Source: Dawidia cretensis (lineage in GTDB: Bacteria > Bacteroidota > Bacteroidia > Cytophagales > Cyclobacteriaceae). From it: a stretch of 64,000 nucleotides of DNA. Both the position numbers and the translations under genes were made by a program. Location: assembly GCF_018598175.1 (NCBI RefSeq), contig NZ_JAHESE010000031.1:1-64000 (forward strand), read 5' to 3'. This document shows, one piece after another, positions 14,632 to 23,198 of this stretch. The notes beneath the pieces are model-generated. The model saw only the letters and a program-made list of their open reading frames with translations, did not search any database and had not been told where the DNA came from. Within the stretch, counting starts at the first letter, position 1. Every line of letters starts with the position of its first letter.

Positions 14632-15753
14632 ATGAAATTATTTGATGTATACCCCTTGTTTAACATCACACCGGCCAAGGCTGAAGGCTCCTGGTTGTGG
14701 GATGACAAAGGGCAGAAATATCTGGATCTGTACGGCGGCCACGCCGTGATCTCGATCGGCCACTCGCACCCGCATTATGTTAAGGCCCTGTCCGATCAGC
14801 TCAGCAAGATTGCATTTTACTCCAACAGCGTGCGCAACCCGCAGCAGGAGCAATTTGCCGAGAAGCTGGGAGTCGTTTCGGGTTATCCCGACTATCAACT
14901 CTTTTTGTGTAATTCCGGTGCCGAGGCTAATGAGAACGCGCTGAAGCTGGCGTCGTTTGTGACCGGCCGTAAGAAAGTGATCGCTTTTAAGAAGGCGTTT
15001 CACGGTCGTACTTCCGGTGCTGTAGCGGCTACCGATAATCCGAAGATCGTCGCGCCGTTTAACGCTAACCACGAGATCGTGTTTGTGCCGATGAATGATG
15101 AGGCTGCTTTTAGCGCGGCGTTGGACAATACGGTGGCAGCGGTGATCATCGAAGGTATTCAGGGGGTGGGTGGCATTCAATTGCCGACCGATGCCTTTCT
15201 GCAATTCCTGGAGCGCCAGTGCCAGGCCAACGGTTCGATCTTTATTCTCGATGAAATTCAAAGTGGCTACGGCCGTAGCGGTAAATTCTTTGCGCATCAG
15301 CACGCGGGCGTACGGCCCCATGTGATCACGACGGCGAAGGGTATGGGCAACGGCTTCCCGATCGGGGGCGTGTTTATTCACCCCGACATCAAGCCGTGGA
15401 GCGGTATGCTCGGTACTACGTTTGGTGGCAACTACCTCGCCTCGATTGCCGGGTTGGCTGTGCTGGAAGTGATCGAGCGGGAAAAGCTCATCGAAAACGC
15501 GGCGGTACAAGGCAATTACTGGATCGAAAAACTCAAGGCCATGCCGACCTTGAAAGACGTGCGTGGTCGCGGTCTGATGATCGGTTTCGACCTGCCCGAC
15601 GACAAGGCTACGGTGCGCACCGACCTGCTGCACAAGCATAAGATCTTTACCGGCGAAGCCAAGCCCAACACCATCCGGTTGTTGCCGTCGCTGACGCTGA
15701 CCCGCACGGAAGCCGACCTATTTTTAACTGCCCTGACTGAAGAACTGAAATGA
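14632..15753 (+). CDS. argD: acetylornithine (acylornithine) aminotransferase
   Basis: A 373-residue pyridoxal-phosphate aminotransferase of class III that converts N-acyl-glutamate semialdehyde to N-acylornithine with glutamate as donor. Family signatures are GGHAVISIGHSHP near residue 37, NSGAEANENALKLAS at about 98-112, FHGRTSGAVAAT at 125-136, and the PLP-binding region ILDEIQSGYGRSGKFF followed by the lysine in TTAKGMGNGFPIGG (about 222-235). Slightly shorter than many homologues. Its last four bases overlap the start of argF' (ATGA), so the two are translationally coupled. Some ArgD enzymes also act in lysine synthesis; that remains open. Confidence 0.95.
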   Translation: MKLFDVYPLFNITPAKAEGSWLWDDKGQKYLDLYGGHAVISIGHSHPHYVKALSDQLSKIAFYSNSVRNPQQEQFAEKLGVVSGYPDYQLFLCNSGAEANENALKLASFVTGRKKVIAFKKAFHGRTSGAVAATDNPKIVAPFNANHEIVFVPMNDEAAFSAALDNTVAAVIIEGIQGVGGIQLPTDAFLQFLERQCQANGSIFILDEIQSGYGRSGKFFAHQHAGVRPHVITTAKGMGNGFPIGGVFIHPDIKPWSGMLGTTFGGNYLASIAGLAVLEVIEREKLIENAAVQGNYWIEKLKAMPTLKDVRGRGLMIGFDLPDDKATVRTDLLHKHKIFTGEAKPNTIRLLPSLTLTRTEADLFLTALTEELK

Positions 15754-16703
15754 AGAACTTTATTTCCGTAGCCGATGTCGACAACATCGACGCCCTCGTA
15801 GCGAAGGCCCTGGCCTTTAAAAAGGAAGCGCTCAAAAGCCAGACGTTAGGTGCCAACAAGCGCCTGGGCCTGCTGTTCCTCAACCCCAGCATGCGTACCC
15901 GGTTAAGCACACAGATTGCCGCCGAGAATCTCGGCATGAAGGTGATCGTGTTTAACGTAGGCCAGGACGGCTGGGCGCTGGAGTTCGAAGACGAAGCCAT
16001 TATGAGCGGCAATACGGTGGAGCACGTAAAAGATGCGGCTCCGATCTTGGGCAAGTACTTTGACGTATTGGGGATCCGTACGTTCCCGTCGTTGCAAAAC
16101 AAAGTAGACGATTACAGCGAGCTCTATATCCAGCAATTCATGAAGTATGCCGGTATACCGGTGTTGAGCCTGGAGAGCGCTACGCTGCACCCGTTGCAGA
16201 GTCTTACCGATATTATTACCATCCAGGAAACCTTCCGCGAGCAACGTCGCCCGCGCATTGTGCTGACCTGGGCACCGCATGTAAAAGCGTTGCCGCAGTG
16301 TGTGGCCAACAGCTTTGCGCAGTGGGTGAACGCATGGGGCAAAGCGGACTTCGTCATTACCCATCCGGAAGACTACGAGCTGGACGAGAAGTTTACGAAA
16401 GGCGCAACCTACGAGCCGAACCAGGACAAAGCGTTGCACGGTGCAGACTTTGTCTATGTGAAGAACTGGAGTACGTATACTGACTACGGCCGCATTTATA
16501 ACAACGACCCGGCCTGGATGCTGACGGCGAAGAAGCTGGAATCTACCAACAATGCACGGGTTATGCACTGTCTGCCGGTGCGCCGCAACGTAGAGCTAAG
16601 CGATGAGATTCTCGATAGCGCCAACAGCATTGTTACGCAACAGGCGTCGAACCGCGTATGGGCGGCGCAGGCGGTGATCAGCGAATTACTCGGAAACAAA
16701 TGA
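15750..16703 (+). CDS. argF': N-acetyl- or N-succinyl-ornithine carbamoyltransferase
   Basis: A 317-residue transcarbamylase of the group that carbamoylates N-acylated ornithine rather than free ornithine, giving N-acylcitrulline. Carbamoyl-phosphate motif NPSMRTRLSTQ at residues 45-55, the HPLQSLTDI stretch and the HCLPVRRN motif near residue 275 identify the fold; WALEFEDEAIMSGNTVEHV is characteristic of the acylornithine group known from Bacteroides and Xanthomonas. The specificity residue (Pro in the N-succinyl enzymes, Glu in the N-acetyl ones) appears by eye to be Val90 here, so substrate remains uncertain. Overlaps argD by four bases and argB by four bases. Its presence explains why the deacylase acts late in this pathway. 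Confidence 0.92.
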   Translation: MKNFISVADVDNIDALVAKALAFKKEALKSQTLGANKRLGLLFLNPSMRTRLSTQIAAENLGMKVIVFNVGQDGWALEFEDEAIMSGNTVEHVKDAAPILGKYFDVLGIRTFPSLQNKVDDYSELYIQQFMKYAGIPVLSLESATLHPLQSLTDIITIQETFREQRRPRIVLTWAPHVKALPQCVANSFAQWVNAWGKADFVITHPEDYELDEKFTKGATYEPNQDKALHGADFVYVKNWSTYTDYGRIYNNDPAWMLTAKKLESTNNARVMHCLPVRRNVELSDEILDSANSIVTQQASNRVWAAQAVISELLGNK

Positions 16704-17488
16704 GCAAACTTTTTATCATCAAGATCGGCGGCAACGTACTGGACAACCCTCCGGCACTGAGCGCATTTCTGCAAGACTTTGCCGCGATACGCGAGCCGAA
16801 GATCCTGATCCACGGCGGCGGTAAGATCGCTACAAAGATTGGCGACAGCCTGGGTATCGAGTCGAAGTATGTCAACGGCCGGCGCATTACCGACGCGGCT
16901 ACGCTGGACGTAGTGACGATGGTATACGGTGGGTTGGTCAACAAACACATCGTGGCGACGCTGCAGAAACTGGGTACGAATGGCATTGGTTTAACGGGTG
17001 CGGACGGCAACACGATTAAGGCTGTACGCCGACCGGTGAAAGATGTAGACTACGGCTTCGTGGGCGACATCACGCCGGATGGGGTAAATGTAAACTTCCT
17101 GAGCACGTTGCTGAATGCAGGCATTGTGCCGGTGTTTGCACCGCTGACACATTCGGAGGGTGCTATACTCAATACCAATGCCGATACGATCGCTTCGGTG
17201 CTGGCGGTGGCGCTGGGCAAGCAGTTTGATGTGCGGCTGATCTTCTGCTTTGAGAAGAAAGGTGTGCTGCGCAATGTAAACGATCCGAGCACCGTCATAC
17301 GACATTTACCCAAAAGTAAATACGAAGAATTATTGCCGGCCGGTGTGTTTGCTGACGGGATATTGCCGAAATTGGAAAATGCTTATGCGGCGATTCAAAC
17401 CGGCGTAAAAGAAGTGCTGATCGGGGAGGCATCAGACCTGCTCAAAAATACCGGCAGCGAAACAGAAGGAACATTGATCACGATATAA
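16700..17488 (+). CDS. argB: acetylglutamate kinase
   Basis: A 262-residue amino-acid kinase that phosphorylates N-acylglutamate, the second arginine step and the usual point of feedback control. Begins MSKLFIIKIGGNVLDN; the KIGGN motif and HGGGK (about residues 41-45) bind ATP and substrate, and the NTNADTIASVLAVALGK stretch is the C-terminal nucleotide-binding signature. It lacks the extended N-terminal helix associated with arginine-inhibited hexameric enzymes, so it may be arginine-insensitive (inference). The ATG at 16700 overlaps the stop of argF' as ATGA, so the start is well supported; the alternative upstream start would lie inside argF'. Confidence 0.95.
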   Translation: MSKLFIIKIGGNVLDNPPALSAFLQDFAAIREPKILIHGGGKIATKIGDSLGIESKYVNGRRITDAATLDVVTMVYGGLVNKHIVATLQKLGTNGIGLTGADGNTIKAVRRPVKDVDYGFVGDITPDGVNVNFLSTLLNAGIVPVFAPLTHSEGAILNTNADTIASVLAVALGKQFDVRLIFCFEKKGVLRNVNDPSTVIRHLPKSKYEELLPAGVFADGILPKLENAYAAIQTGVKEVLIGEASDLLKNTGSETEGTLITI

Positions 17489-17531
17489 CAACGTTGGCGG
17501 GCTACCAGAGGCCTGACGGCTATCATCACTT

Positions 17532-18590
17532 ATGGAATCATTACACGAAAAGGCTACCAACCTCCTGACGCGGCTCATTGCTGTGCCGTCGTTCAGTAAG
17601 GAGGAGGACGAAGTGGCTTCGGTATTGGAAGATTTTTTTGAGCGTGAACGGGTAAACTCGTTTCGCAAGGGTAACAACATCTGGGTAAAAAATCAGTATT
17701 TCGATCCGAAGAAACCAACCGTACTTCTCAACTCGCACCACGACACCGTGCGCCCCAACCCTCAGTATACACGCGACCCGTTCAAACCGGAGGTCATCGA
17801 CGGTAAGCTGTTCGGCCTGGGCAGTAACGACGCCGGCGGACCGCTGGTGTCACTCATTGCCACCTTTCTGCACTACTTCCCGCAGCAGAACCTGAAGTAC
17901 AACGTCGTGCTGGCCGCCACGGCCGAGGAAGAGATATCCGGCACCGGCGGTGTAGAGAGCATTTGGTCATCGTTGCCAACGATCGACTTTGCCATTGTCG
18001 GAGAGCCCACCCTGTGCCAGATGGCCACGGCGGAAAAAGGTTTGATGGTATTGGATTGTATCGCCCAGGGCAAGGCGGGCCACGCGGCCCGTGAGGAAGG
18101 GATTAATGCGATCTACGAAGCGCTGCCGGACATTGAATGGTTCCGCACGTATCGGTATCCGGAAGTGTCGGAGACGTTGGGACCGATCAAAATGACGGTG
18201 TCGATCATTACCGCCGGCAAGCAACACAACGTGGTGCCTGCCGAATGTCATTATACCGTAGACGTACGCTGTACCGATAAATATACCCTGGAAGAATTGC
18301 TGGACATCATCCGGCAACACGTGAAGAGTGAGGTAAACCCGCGCTCGATGCGTATGCGCCCGTCGGGGATTGCCGAGGAGCATCCGCTGGTGCAGGCGGC
18401 CGTCAAGCTGGGCATACACCGCTATGGCTCGCCGACTACGTCGGACCAGGCGTTGATCCCCACGCCGTCGGTGAAGATGGGCCCGGGCGACTCGGCACGT
18501 TCGCACTCGGCCAATGAATTTATTTATGTCGACGAGATCCGTCAGGGCATCGAGACCTATATCAAGGTCCTGAACGAAGTAATCCTGTAA
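17532..18590 (+). CDS. M20 family metallo-deacylase (N-acylcitrulline/ornithine deacylase, ArgE-like)
   Basis: A 352-residue zinc-dependent amidohydrolase of peptidase family M20. In an operon with an acylornithine transcarbamylase it most likely removes the acyl group from N-acylcitrulline, releasing citrulline for ArgG. Metal ligands are visible in LLNSHHDTV (about residue 66-74), the GLGSNDAGGPLVSL stretch with the bridging Asp, and the catalytic TAEEEISGTGG. The C-terminal ligand histidine lies in ARSHSANEF. The dimerisation (lid) domain covers about 165-280. It is 44 bases after argB and 25 before argH, on the same transcript. A general ArgE or DapE activity is the alternative. Confidence 0.88.
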   Translation: MESLHEKATNLLTRLIAVPSFSKEEDEVASVLEDFFERERVNSFRKGNNIWVKNQYFDPKKPTVLLNSHHDTVRPNPQYTRDPFKPEVIDGKLFGLGSNDAGGPLVSLIATFLHYFPQQNLKYNVVLAATAEEEISGTGGVESIWSSLPTIDFAIVGEPTLCQMATAEKGLMVLDCIAQGKAGHAAREEGINAIYEALPDIEWFRTYRYPEVSETLGPIKMTVSIITAGKQHNVVPAECHYTVDVRCTDKYTLEELLDIIRQHVKSEVNPRSMRMRPSGIAEEHPLVQAAVKLGIHRYGSPTTSDQALIPTPSVKMGPGDSARSHSANEFIYVDEIRQGIETYIKVLNEVIL

Positions 18591-18615
18591 ACGGCCGTCG
18601 AAAAATCAGTCTGCA

Positions 18616-19950
18616 ATGAAACTCTGGCAAAAAGATAAGACCTCCCTGCACGAAGTAGAGCGCTTTACCGTAGGCCGCGACCAGGAAATGGATATGTTCC
18701 TGGCACCGTTTGACGTACAAGGCTCGCTGGCGCACATCACCATGCTGCAATCCATCGGCCTGCTGGAAAAGTCCGAGCTGGACTTGTTAACGGCGGCCTT
18801 AAAAGATATATATGGGAAGATCCTGACGCGTGATTTTCGCGTGGAGGACGGGGTGGAGGATATTCACTCGCAAGTAGAGCTGGAGCTGACGCGTCGCCTG
18901 GGCGATGTTGGCAAGAAGATTCACAGTGGCCGGTCGCGCAACGACCAGGTATTGGTCGACATTAAATTATACCTGCGTCACGAGATCGAGCAGGTAACGG
19001 ACGGCGTAAAGGTCCTCTTCGACCTGTTGCTGGCACAGAGCCAAGCTTTTAAAGATCATTTGCTGCCGGGCTATACACACTTGCAGCTCGCCATGCCCTC
19101 GTCGTTCGGCTTGTGGTTTGGTGCGTATGCGGAAAGCCTGGTGGACGATCTTATTACCGTGCAGGCAGCGTACCGTGTGGTGAATAAAAACCCGTTAGGT
19201 TCCGCTGCGGGATATGGTTCATCGTTTCCGCTCAACCGCACCCTGACAACCTCGCTGCTGGGTTTTGAAGACCTGAATTACAACGTGGTCTATGCGCAGA
19301 TGGGACGTGGCAAGACCGAGCGCATTGTCGCCAGCGCCTTGTCGAATGTCGCACTGACGCTGAGTAAGCTGTCGATGGATGCGTGTTTATTCCTGAACCA
19401 GAACTTTGGTTTTATCAGCTTCCCGGATGAGCTGACGACGGGATCGAGTATCATGCCGCACAAAAAGAATCCCGATGTATTTGAGCTTGTGCGAGGCCGC
19501 TGCAACCAGCTGGCCGCGTTGCCGAATGACATTGCCCTGGCCACGGCCAACCTGCCGTCGGGCTACCACCGCGACATGCAGTTGCTCAAGGAAATCTTGT
19601 TCCCGGCCATTCAGAATTTAAAAGACTGTCTGCAAATGACGCACCTGATGTTGTCAAACATCAAGGTGAAGGAAAACATACTGAATGATCCTAAATATAC
19701 TTTCTTGTTCAGCGTGGAGGAAGTGAACAGGCTGGTACTGGCGGGTATGCCGTTCCGGGATGCGTACAAGAAAGTGGGCATGGACATCGAGCAGGGGCAA
19801 TACAATCCTGCTACCACGGTGCAGCATACACACGAAGGGAGCATTGGCAATCTGAGCCTGCCGGCAATCAAGGGCATGATGGATCAAACCCTGAGTGGGT
19901 TCGCATTCGATCGCTACAAGGCCGCCATCGATGCGCTGCTGGCCCCCTAA
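18616..19950 (+). CDS. argH: argininosuccinate lyase
   Basis: A 444-residue member of the fumarase/aspartase superfamily that splits argininosuccinate into arginine and fumarate, the last step of the pathway. The superfamily signature GSSIMPHKKNPD, carrying the catalytic serine loop, lies at about residues 276-287; GRSRNDQVLVD near 98-108 is the conserved substrate-binding region and TTSLLGFEDLNYNVVY is typical of the Bacteroidota type. Last gene of the operon. No strong intrinsic terminator is visible in the 128 bases that follow, so some readthrough into the oxidoreductase gene is possible. Length is within the family range. Confidence 0.96.
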   Translation: MKLWQKDKTSLHEVERFTVGRDQEMDMFLAPFDVQGSLAHITMLQSIGLLEKSELDLLTAALKDIYGKILTRDFRVEDGVEDIHSQVELELTRRLGDVGKKIHSGRSRNDQVLVDIKLYLRHEIEQVTDGVKVLFDLLLAQSQAFKDHLLPGYTHLQLAMPSSFGLWFGAYAESLVDDLITVQAAYRVVNKNPLGSAAGYGSSFPLNRTLTTSLLGFEDLNYNVVYAQMGRGKTERIVASALSNVALTLSKLSMDACLFLNQNFGFISFPDELTTGSSIMPHKKNPDVFELVRGRCNQLAALPNDIALATANLPSGYHRDMQLLKEILFPAIQNLKDCLQMTHLMLSNIKVKENILNDPKYTFLFSVEEVNRLVLAGMPFRDAYKKVGMDIEQGQYNPATTVQHTHEGSIGNLSLPAIKGMMDQTLSGFAFDRYKAAIDALLAP

Positions 19951-20078
19951 GCGGTCAGCTTCTAATCAACATTTACGAGTACTGTAGAATTAACTCCTCA
20001 TCAACCGGTGCGTTGGCGAGGTGCTTTCTTTTTGTCTGCGGGCATGTGTTTTTATTTCGTACCAGAAATAAGGACAGC

Positions 20079-21242
20079 ATGAAAGAATCCAATACACCTT
20101 CTTCCTCGCGACGGACTTTTCTCCGTCAGTTGTCCGGCACGGTGGGCGGAACGTTGCTTAGCTTCTCGCTGCCGGCCTGGGCGGTGTCGCGCAGCCCGCA
20201 AGGGTGGGAGGAGACAGGTGATGCGGCCCCTGTTCAGGATACCGGGCGTAAACTAGGCATTGCTCTGGTGGGCCTTGGTAATTATAGCACACATCAGCTG
20301 GCGCCGGCATTGGAGCAAACCAAGAATTGCCGTTTGGCGGGAATTGTTACCGGTACGCCCGCGAAAGCTGAAAAGTGGAAGCGTAAGTACAACATTCCCA
20401 ACAGGAGTGTTTATAACTATCAGAACTTCGACGCTATTAAGGATAATCCGGACATCGATATTGTCTACGTTGTGTTGCCAAATTCGATGCACGCCGAGTT
20501 TACGATTCGCGCGGCAGCCGCCGGCAAGCATGTGATCTGCGAGAAGCCGATGGCCATATCGGTTAAGGAGTGTGAGCAGATGATCGAGGCGTGTCAGAAG
20601 GCCGATCGTTTGTTGTCCATTGGCTATCGGCTGCACTTCGAGCCGCATAACCTGACGATGATGGAGTTTGGTAAGAACAATGTATACGGTGCGGTTAAAA
20701 AAGTGCAAGCCCGCGACGGCATGGACATCGAGCCGAACGTGTGGCGGTTGGATAAGAAACTGGCGGGCGGCGGCCCGTTGATGGATGTCGGCATTTATTG
20801 TGTGCAGGCCGCGATCTATACGGTGGGCAAGAATCCCATTGCCGTGACGGCACGCGAGGGCGAGAAGACCGACCTGAAACGCTTTTCGCAAGTCGAACAG
20901 TCGCTCCTGTGGCAACTGGAATTTCCGGGGGGTGTCCTGGCCGATTGCGAAACGAGCTACGCCAAAGAAATGAATATGTTACGGGTGGATGCGGAACGCG
21001 GCTGGTATGCCCTCGAACCGGCTTATGCCTATAAAGGTATTACCGGCAGCAGCAGCCAGGGCAAGCTGGACCTGCCACAGGTGAATCAACAAGCGCTGCA
21101 AATGGATGACTTTGCGACTTGTGTGCGTCAGAATAAAAAGAGCCGGGTGCCGGGAGAGATGGGTCTGCGGGACGTGCGTATTCTCACGGCTATCTACGAG
21201 GCTGCCTCGACCGGTGTTCGAATTGAATTGAATAACCTTTAA
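20079..21242 (+). CDS. Gfo/Idh/MocA family oxidoreductase with Tat signal
   Basis: A 387-residue NAD(P)-dependent sugar-type oxidoreductase similar to glucose-fructose oxidoreductases. The N-terminus contains SRRTFLRQLSGTVGG, a twin-arginine signal, so the enzyme is exported folded with its cofactor. The Rossmann motif IALVGLGNYSTHQLAPAL begins near residue 60, and the family signature GKHVICEKPMA carries the conserved Glu-Lys-Pro. The C-terminal alpha/beta domain spans about 185-375. The ATG at 20079 follows AAGGA and places the Tat motif correctly; an upstream in-frame start at 20013 would bury it. It lies 128 bases after argH; whether it shares that transcript is unclear. Substrate unknown. 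Confidence 0.88.
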   Translation: MKESNTPSSSRRTFLRQLSGTVGGTLLSFSLPAWAVSRSPQGWEETGDAAPVQDTGRKLGIALVGLGNYSTHQLAPALEQTKNCRLAGIVTGTPAKAEKWKRKYNIPNRSVYNYQNFDAIKDNPDIDIVYVVLPNSMHAEFTIRAAAAGKHVICEKPMAISVKECEQMIEACQKADRLLSIGYRLHFEPHNLTMMEFGKNNVYGAVKKVQARDGMDIEPNVWRLDKKLAGGGPLMDVGIYCVQAAIYTVGKNPIAVTAREGEKTDLKRFSQVEQSLLWQLEFPGGVLADCETSYAKEMNMLRVDAERGWYALEPAYAYKGITGSSSQGKLDLPQVNQQALQMDDFATCVRQNKKSRVPGEMGLRDVRILTAIYEAASTGVRIELNNL

Positions 21243-21254
21243 ACACCAGATTAT

Positions 21255-21755
21255 ATGAAAACGACAAAAAATAGCAATACCCCCGCTGCGAAGAAAAGCG
21301 CACCGGCCAAGAAGTCGGCAAAGTCTAAGGCTACGCATACCAAGGCTCCGAAGAAGGACAAACTTCCCGGCGAATATCCACCGAGCGAAGATATAATGAA
21401 CCCTGATAATGGTATGGAGCGCGTGCACGTGGACCTGGAGGATATGAGCACTTCGCGTACAAGCGCAAAACAACTGACCGAAGAAGCTGCACGCGAAGGT
21501 CGTGCTAACAAGGAAAGCGATCTGACGAAAGAAGACCGCCGTGCGCTGGGCACTGACGGGCTGAACAGCGATGAAGGGGATGACGATCAACTGCGCGCCC
21601 GGGTAACGCCGGTGGACTTCGCCGGCAAGGACCTGGACATTCCGGGCTCGGAGCTGGACGACGCATCGGAGGCAATCGGAACGGAAGACGAAGAGAACAA
21701 TTCTTATAGCCTCGGCGGCGACAATCATGAAGACCTGGAGGAGGATCGCGCTTAA
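21255..21755 (+). CDS. charged low-complexity protein of unknown function
   Basis: A 166-residue hydrophilic protein 12 bases downstream of the oxidoreductase. The first 40 residues are Lys/Ala/Ser-rich (PAAKKSAPAKKSAKSKAT), resembling histone-like tails. The rest is strongly acidic, with EGDDDQ, SELDDASEAIGTEDEEN and a final HEDLEEDRA. No hydrophobic core, signal or known domain is visible; the protein is probably largely disordered. The split between a basic head and an acidic tail could allow DNA or polyphosphate contact, but that is speculation. It is followed by a 12-base perfect inverted repeat that probably ends the transcript. Confidence 0.65.
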   Translation: MKTTKNSNTPAAKKSAPAKKSAKSKATHTKAPKKDKLPGEYPPSEDIMNPDNGMERVHVDLEDMSTSRTSAKQLTEEAAREGRANKESDLTKEDRRALGTDGLNSDEGDDDQLRARVTPVDFAGKDLDIPGSELDDASEAIGTEDEENNSYSLGGDNHEDLEEDRA

Positions 21756-21787
21756 CCGTTATCGCTACACAGTGTTACGGCAATACG

Positions 21788-21829
21788 CCGAAACCGGGAT
21801 GTTGTACCCCATACTCGTCCCGGTTTCGG
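21788..21829 (+). terminator. 12-base perfect inverted repeat, probable transcript end
   Basis: CCGAAACCGGGA (21788-21799) pairs perfectly with TCCCGGTTTCGG (21818-21829) around an 18-base loop. There is no T-run, so it may terminate weakly, protect a 3' end, or be a protein-binding site. Confidence 0.5.
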
Positions 21830-21954
21830 TGATGCTGCGTTTGTGGGTGAGCTATTACACGCGTATTCTGTACATTCTGTACATGTATTTTCGATAAACA
21901 TCTTTATCACAAACACCTTCATAACCTAGCGACTTCTCCTTTTATTTGCGTAAA

Positions 21955-23196
21955 ATGGAGTATATGCAGCCGCACACCATCCTTATTATCATTTTAGCCA
22001 TCACGACGATTTCGTACGTGTCCGGGCAATTGCTGGACTATCTCAACCTGATGGCCCAACGCACGACGCTGCCCGACGAGATTGCTGCCTTTTACGACCG
22101 GGATAAATACGTTACCTCGCTGGCGTACCACCGGGCGTTAACCCGCTTTTCATTTCTGACCGACGCGCTGGGCTTTTTGGTTTCTGCAGGCATGTTGCTG
22201 GCCGGTGGCTTTGGCTGGATAGACGCCCAATTGCGCCCGTTCTTTTCCAACGAGATTCTATTGGCATTGGTGTTCTTCGGTGTGATTGTGCTGGCGTCGG
22301 ACATCCTGACGCTCCCGTTTCAATGGTATAGCACCTTTGTGATAGAAGCCAGGTATGGCTTTAATAAAACGACAGTGCGTACGTTTATTCTCGACAAGCT
22401 CAAAGGGTATTTGCTGGGTGCGCTGTTGGGCGGCTTACTGCTGGCGGCGCTGATTTACCTGGTGCAGATTCTGGGGCCGTCGTTCTGGTTGTGGTTTGCC
22501 GCGCTCGCCACCGTATGTGTGTTGTTTATAAACTTGTTTTATACCTCGTTGATCCTGCCGCTGTACAACAAGCTGACGCCACTGCCGGAAGGGTCGCTCA
22601 AGACGGCGATCGAAGCGTTTGCCCGCAAGGTAGACTTTCCATTGGACAATATTTTTGTGATCGACGGCTCGAAGCGCAGCAGCAAGGCCAATGCTTTTTT
22701 TTCGGGTATCGGCAAAAAGAAAAAGATCGTGCTGTACGATACACTGCTGCAGCAGCACACGGAGGAGGAGCTGGTGGCGGTGCTGGCGCATGAAGTTGGG
22801 CATTTTAAGAAGAAACATATTGTCTGGAGCCTGGTACTGGCCGTGATGCAGATATTTTTTACGTTGTATGTGTTGTCGTGGATGATCTCCAGCGAAGCGC
22901 TGTCGCTGGCGCTGGGTGGGAGCCAACAGGCAATACATTTAAACCTGATCGCTTTCGCGACCCTGTTCTCGCCGGTGTCGGCCATTACCGGCTTGCTGAT
23001 GAGTATGTATAGCCGGAAGAACGAATTCGAGGCTGACGCCTATGCGCGCGCGACCTACGACGGCCCGGCCCTCATGGCGGCGCTCAAGAAGCTGTCGGTG
23101 GAAAACCTAAGCAACCTGTATCCGCATCCGCTATACGTATTTTTTCATTATTCGCATCCGCCGTTGTTGAAACGGCTGGCGGCGCTGGCTAGATAA
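21955..23196 (+). CDS. M48 family CAAX-type zinc metalloprotease (Ste24-like)
   Basis: A 413-residue integral membrane metalloprotease of the Ste24/HtpX superfamily. Several hydrophobic helices are visible (about residues 5-20, 60-85, 98-118, 145-185 and 285-345). The zinc site is HEVGHFKKKH (about 275-284), and a third ligand follows in NEFEADAYA. In bacteria such enzymes degrade misfolded or signal-like membrane peptides; prenylated substrates are not expected. I start at the ATG at 21955; another ATG three codons on is possible and an upstream TTG unlikely, because an imperfect -7 box (TTTATTTG, about 21941-21948) ends just before. It is followed after two bases by the rhomboid gene, so two membrane proteases are cotranscribed. 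Confidence 0.88.
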   Translation: MEYMQPHTILIIILAITTISYVSGQLLDYLNLMAQRTTLPDEIAAFYDRDKYVTSLAYHRALTRFSFLTDALGFLVSAGMLLAGGFGWIDAQLRPFFSNEILLALVFFGVIVLASDILTLPFQWYSTFVIEARYGFNKTTVRTFILDKLKGYLLGALLGGLLLAALIYLVQILGPSFWLWFAALATVCVLFINLFYTSLILPLYNKLTPLPEGSLKTAIEAFARKVDFPLDNIFVIDGSKRSSKANAFFSGIGKKKKIVLYDTLLQQHTEEELVAVLAHEVGHFKKKHIVWSLVLAVMQIFFTLYVLSWMISSEALSLALGGSQQAIHLNLIAFATLFSPVSAITGLLMSMYSRKNEFEADAYARATYDGPALMAALKKLSVENLSNLYPHPLYVFFHYSHPPLLKRLAALAR

Positions 23197-23198
23197 CG

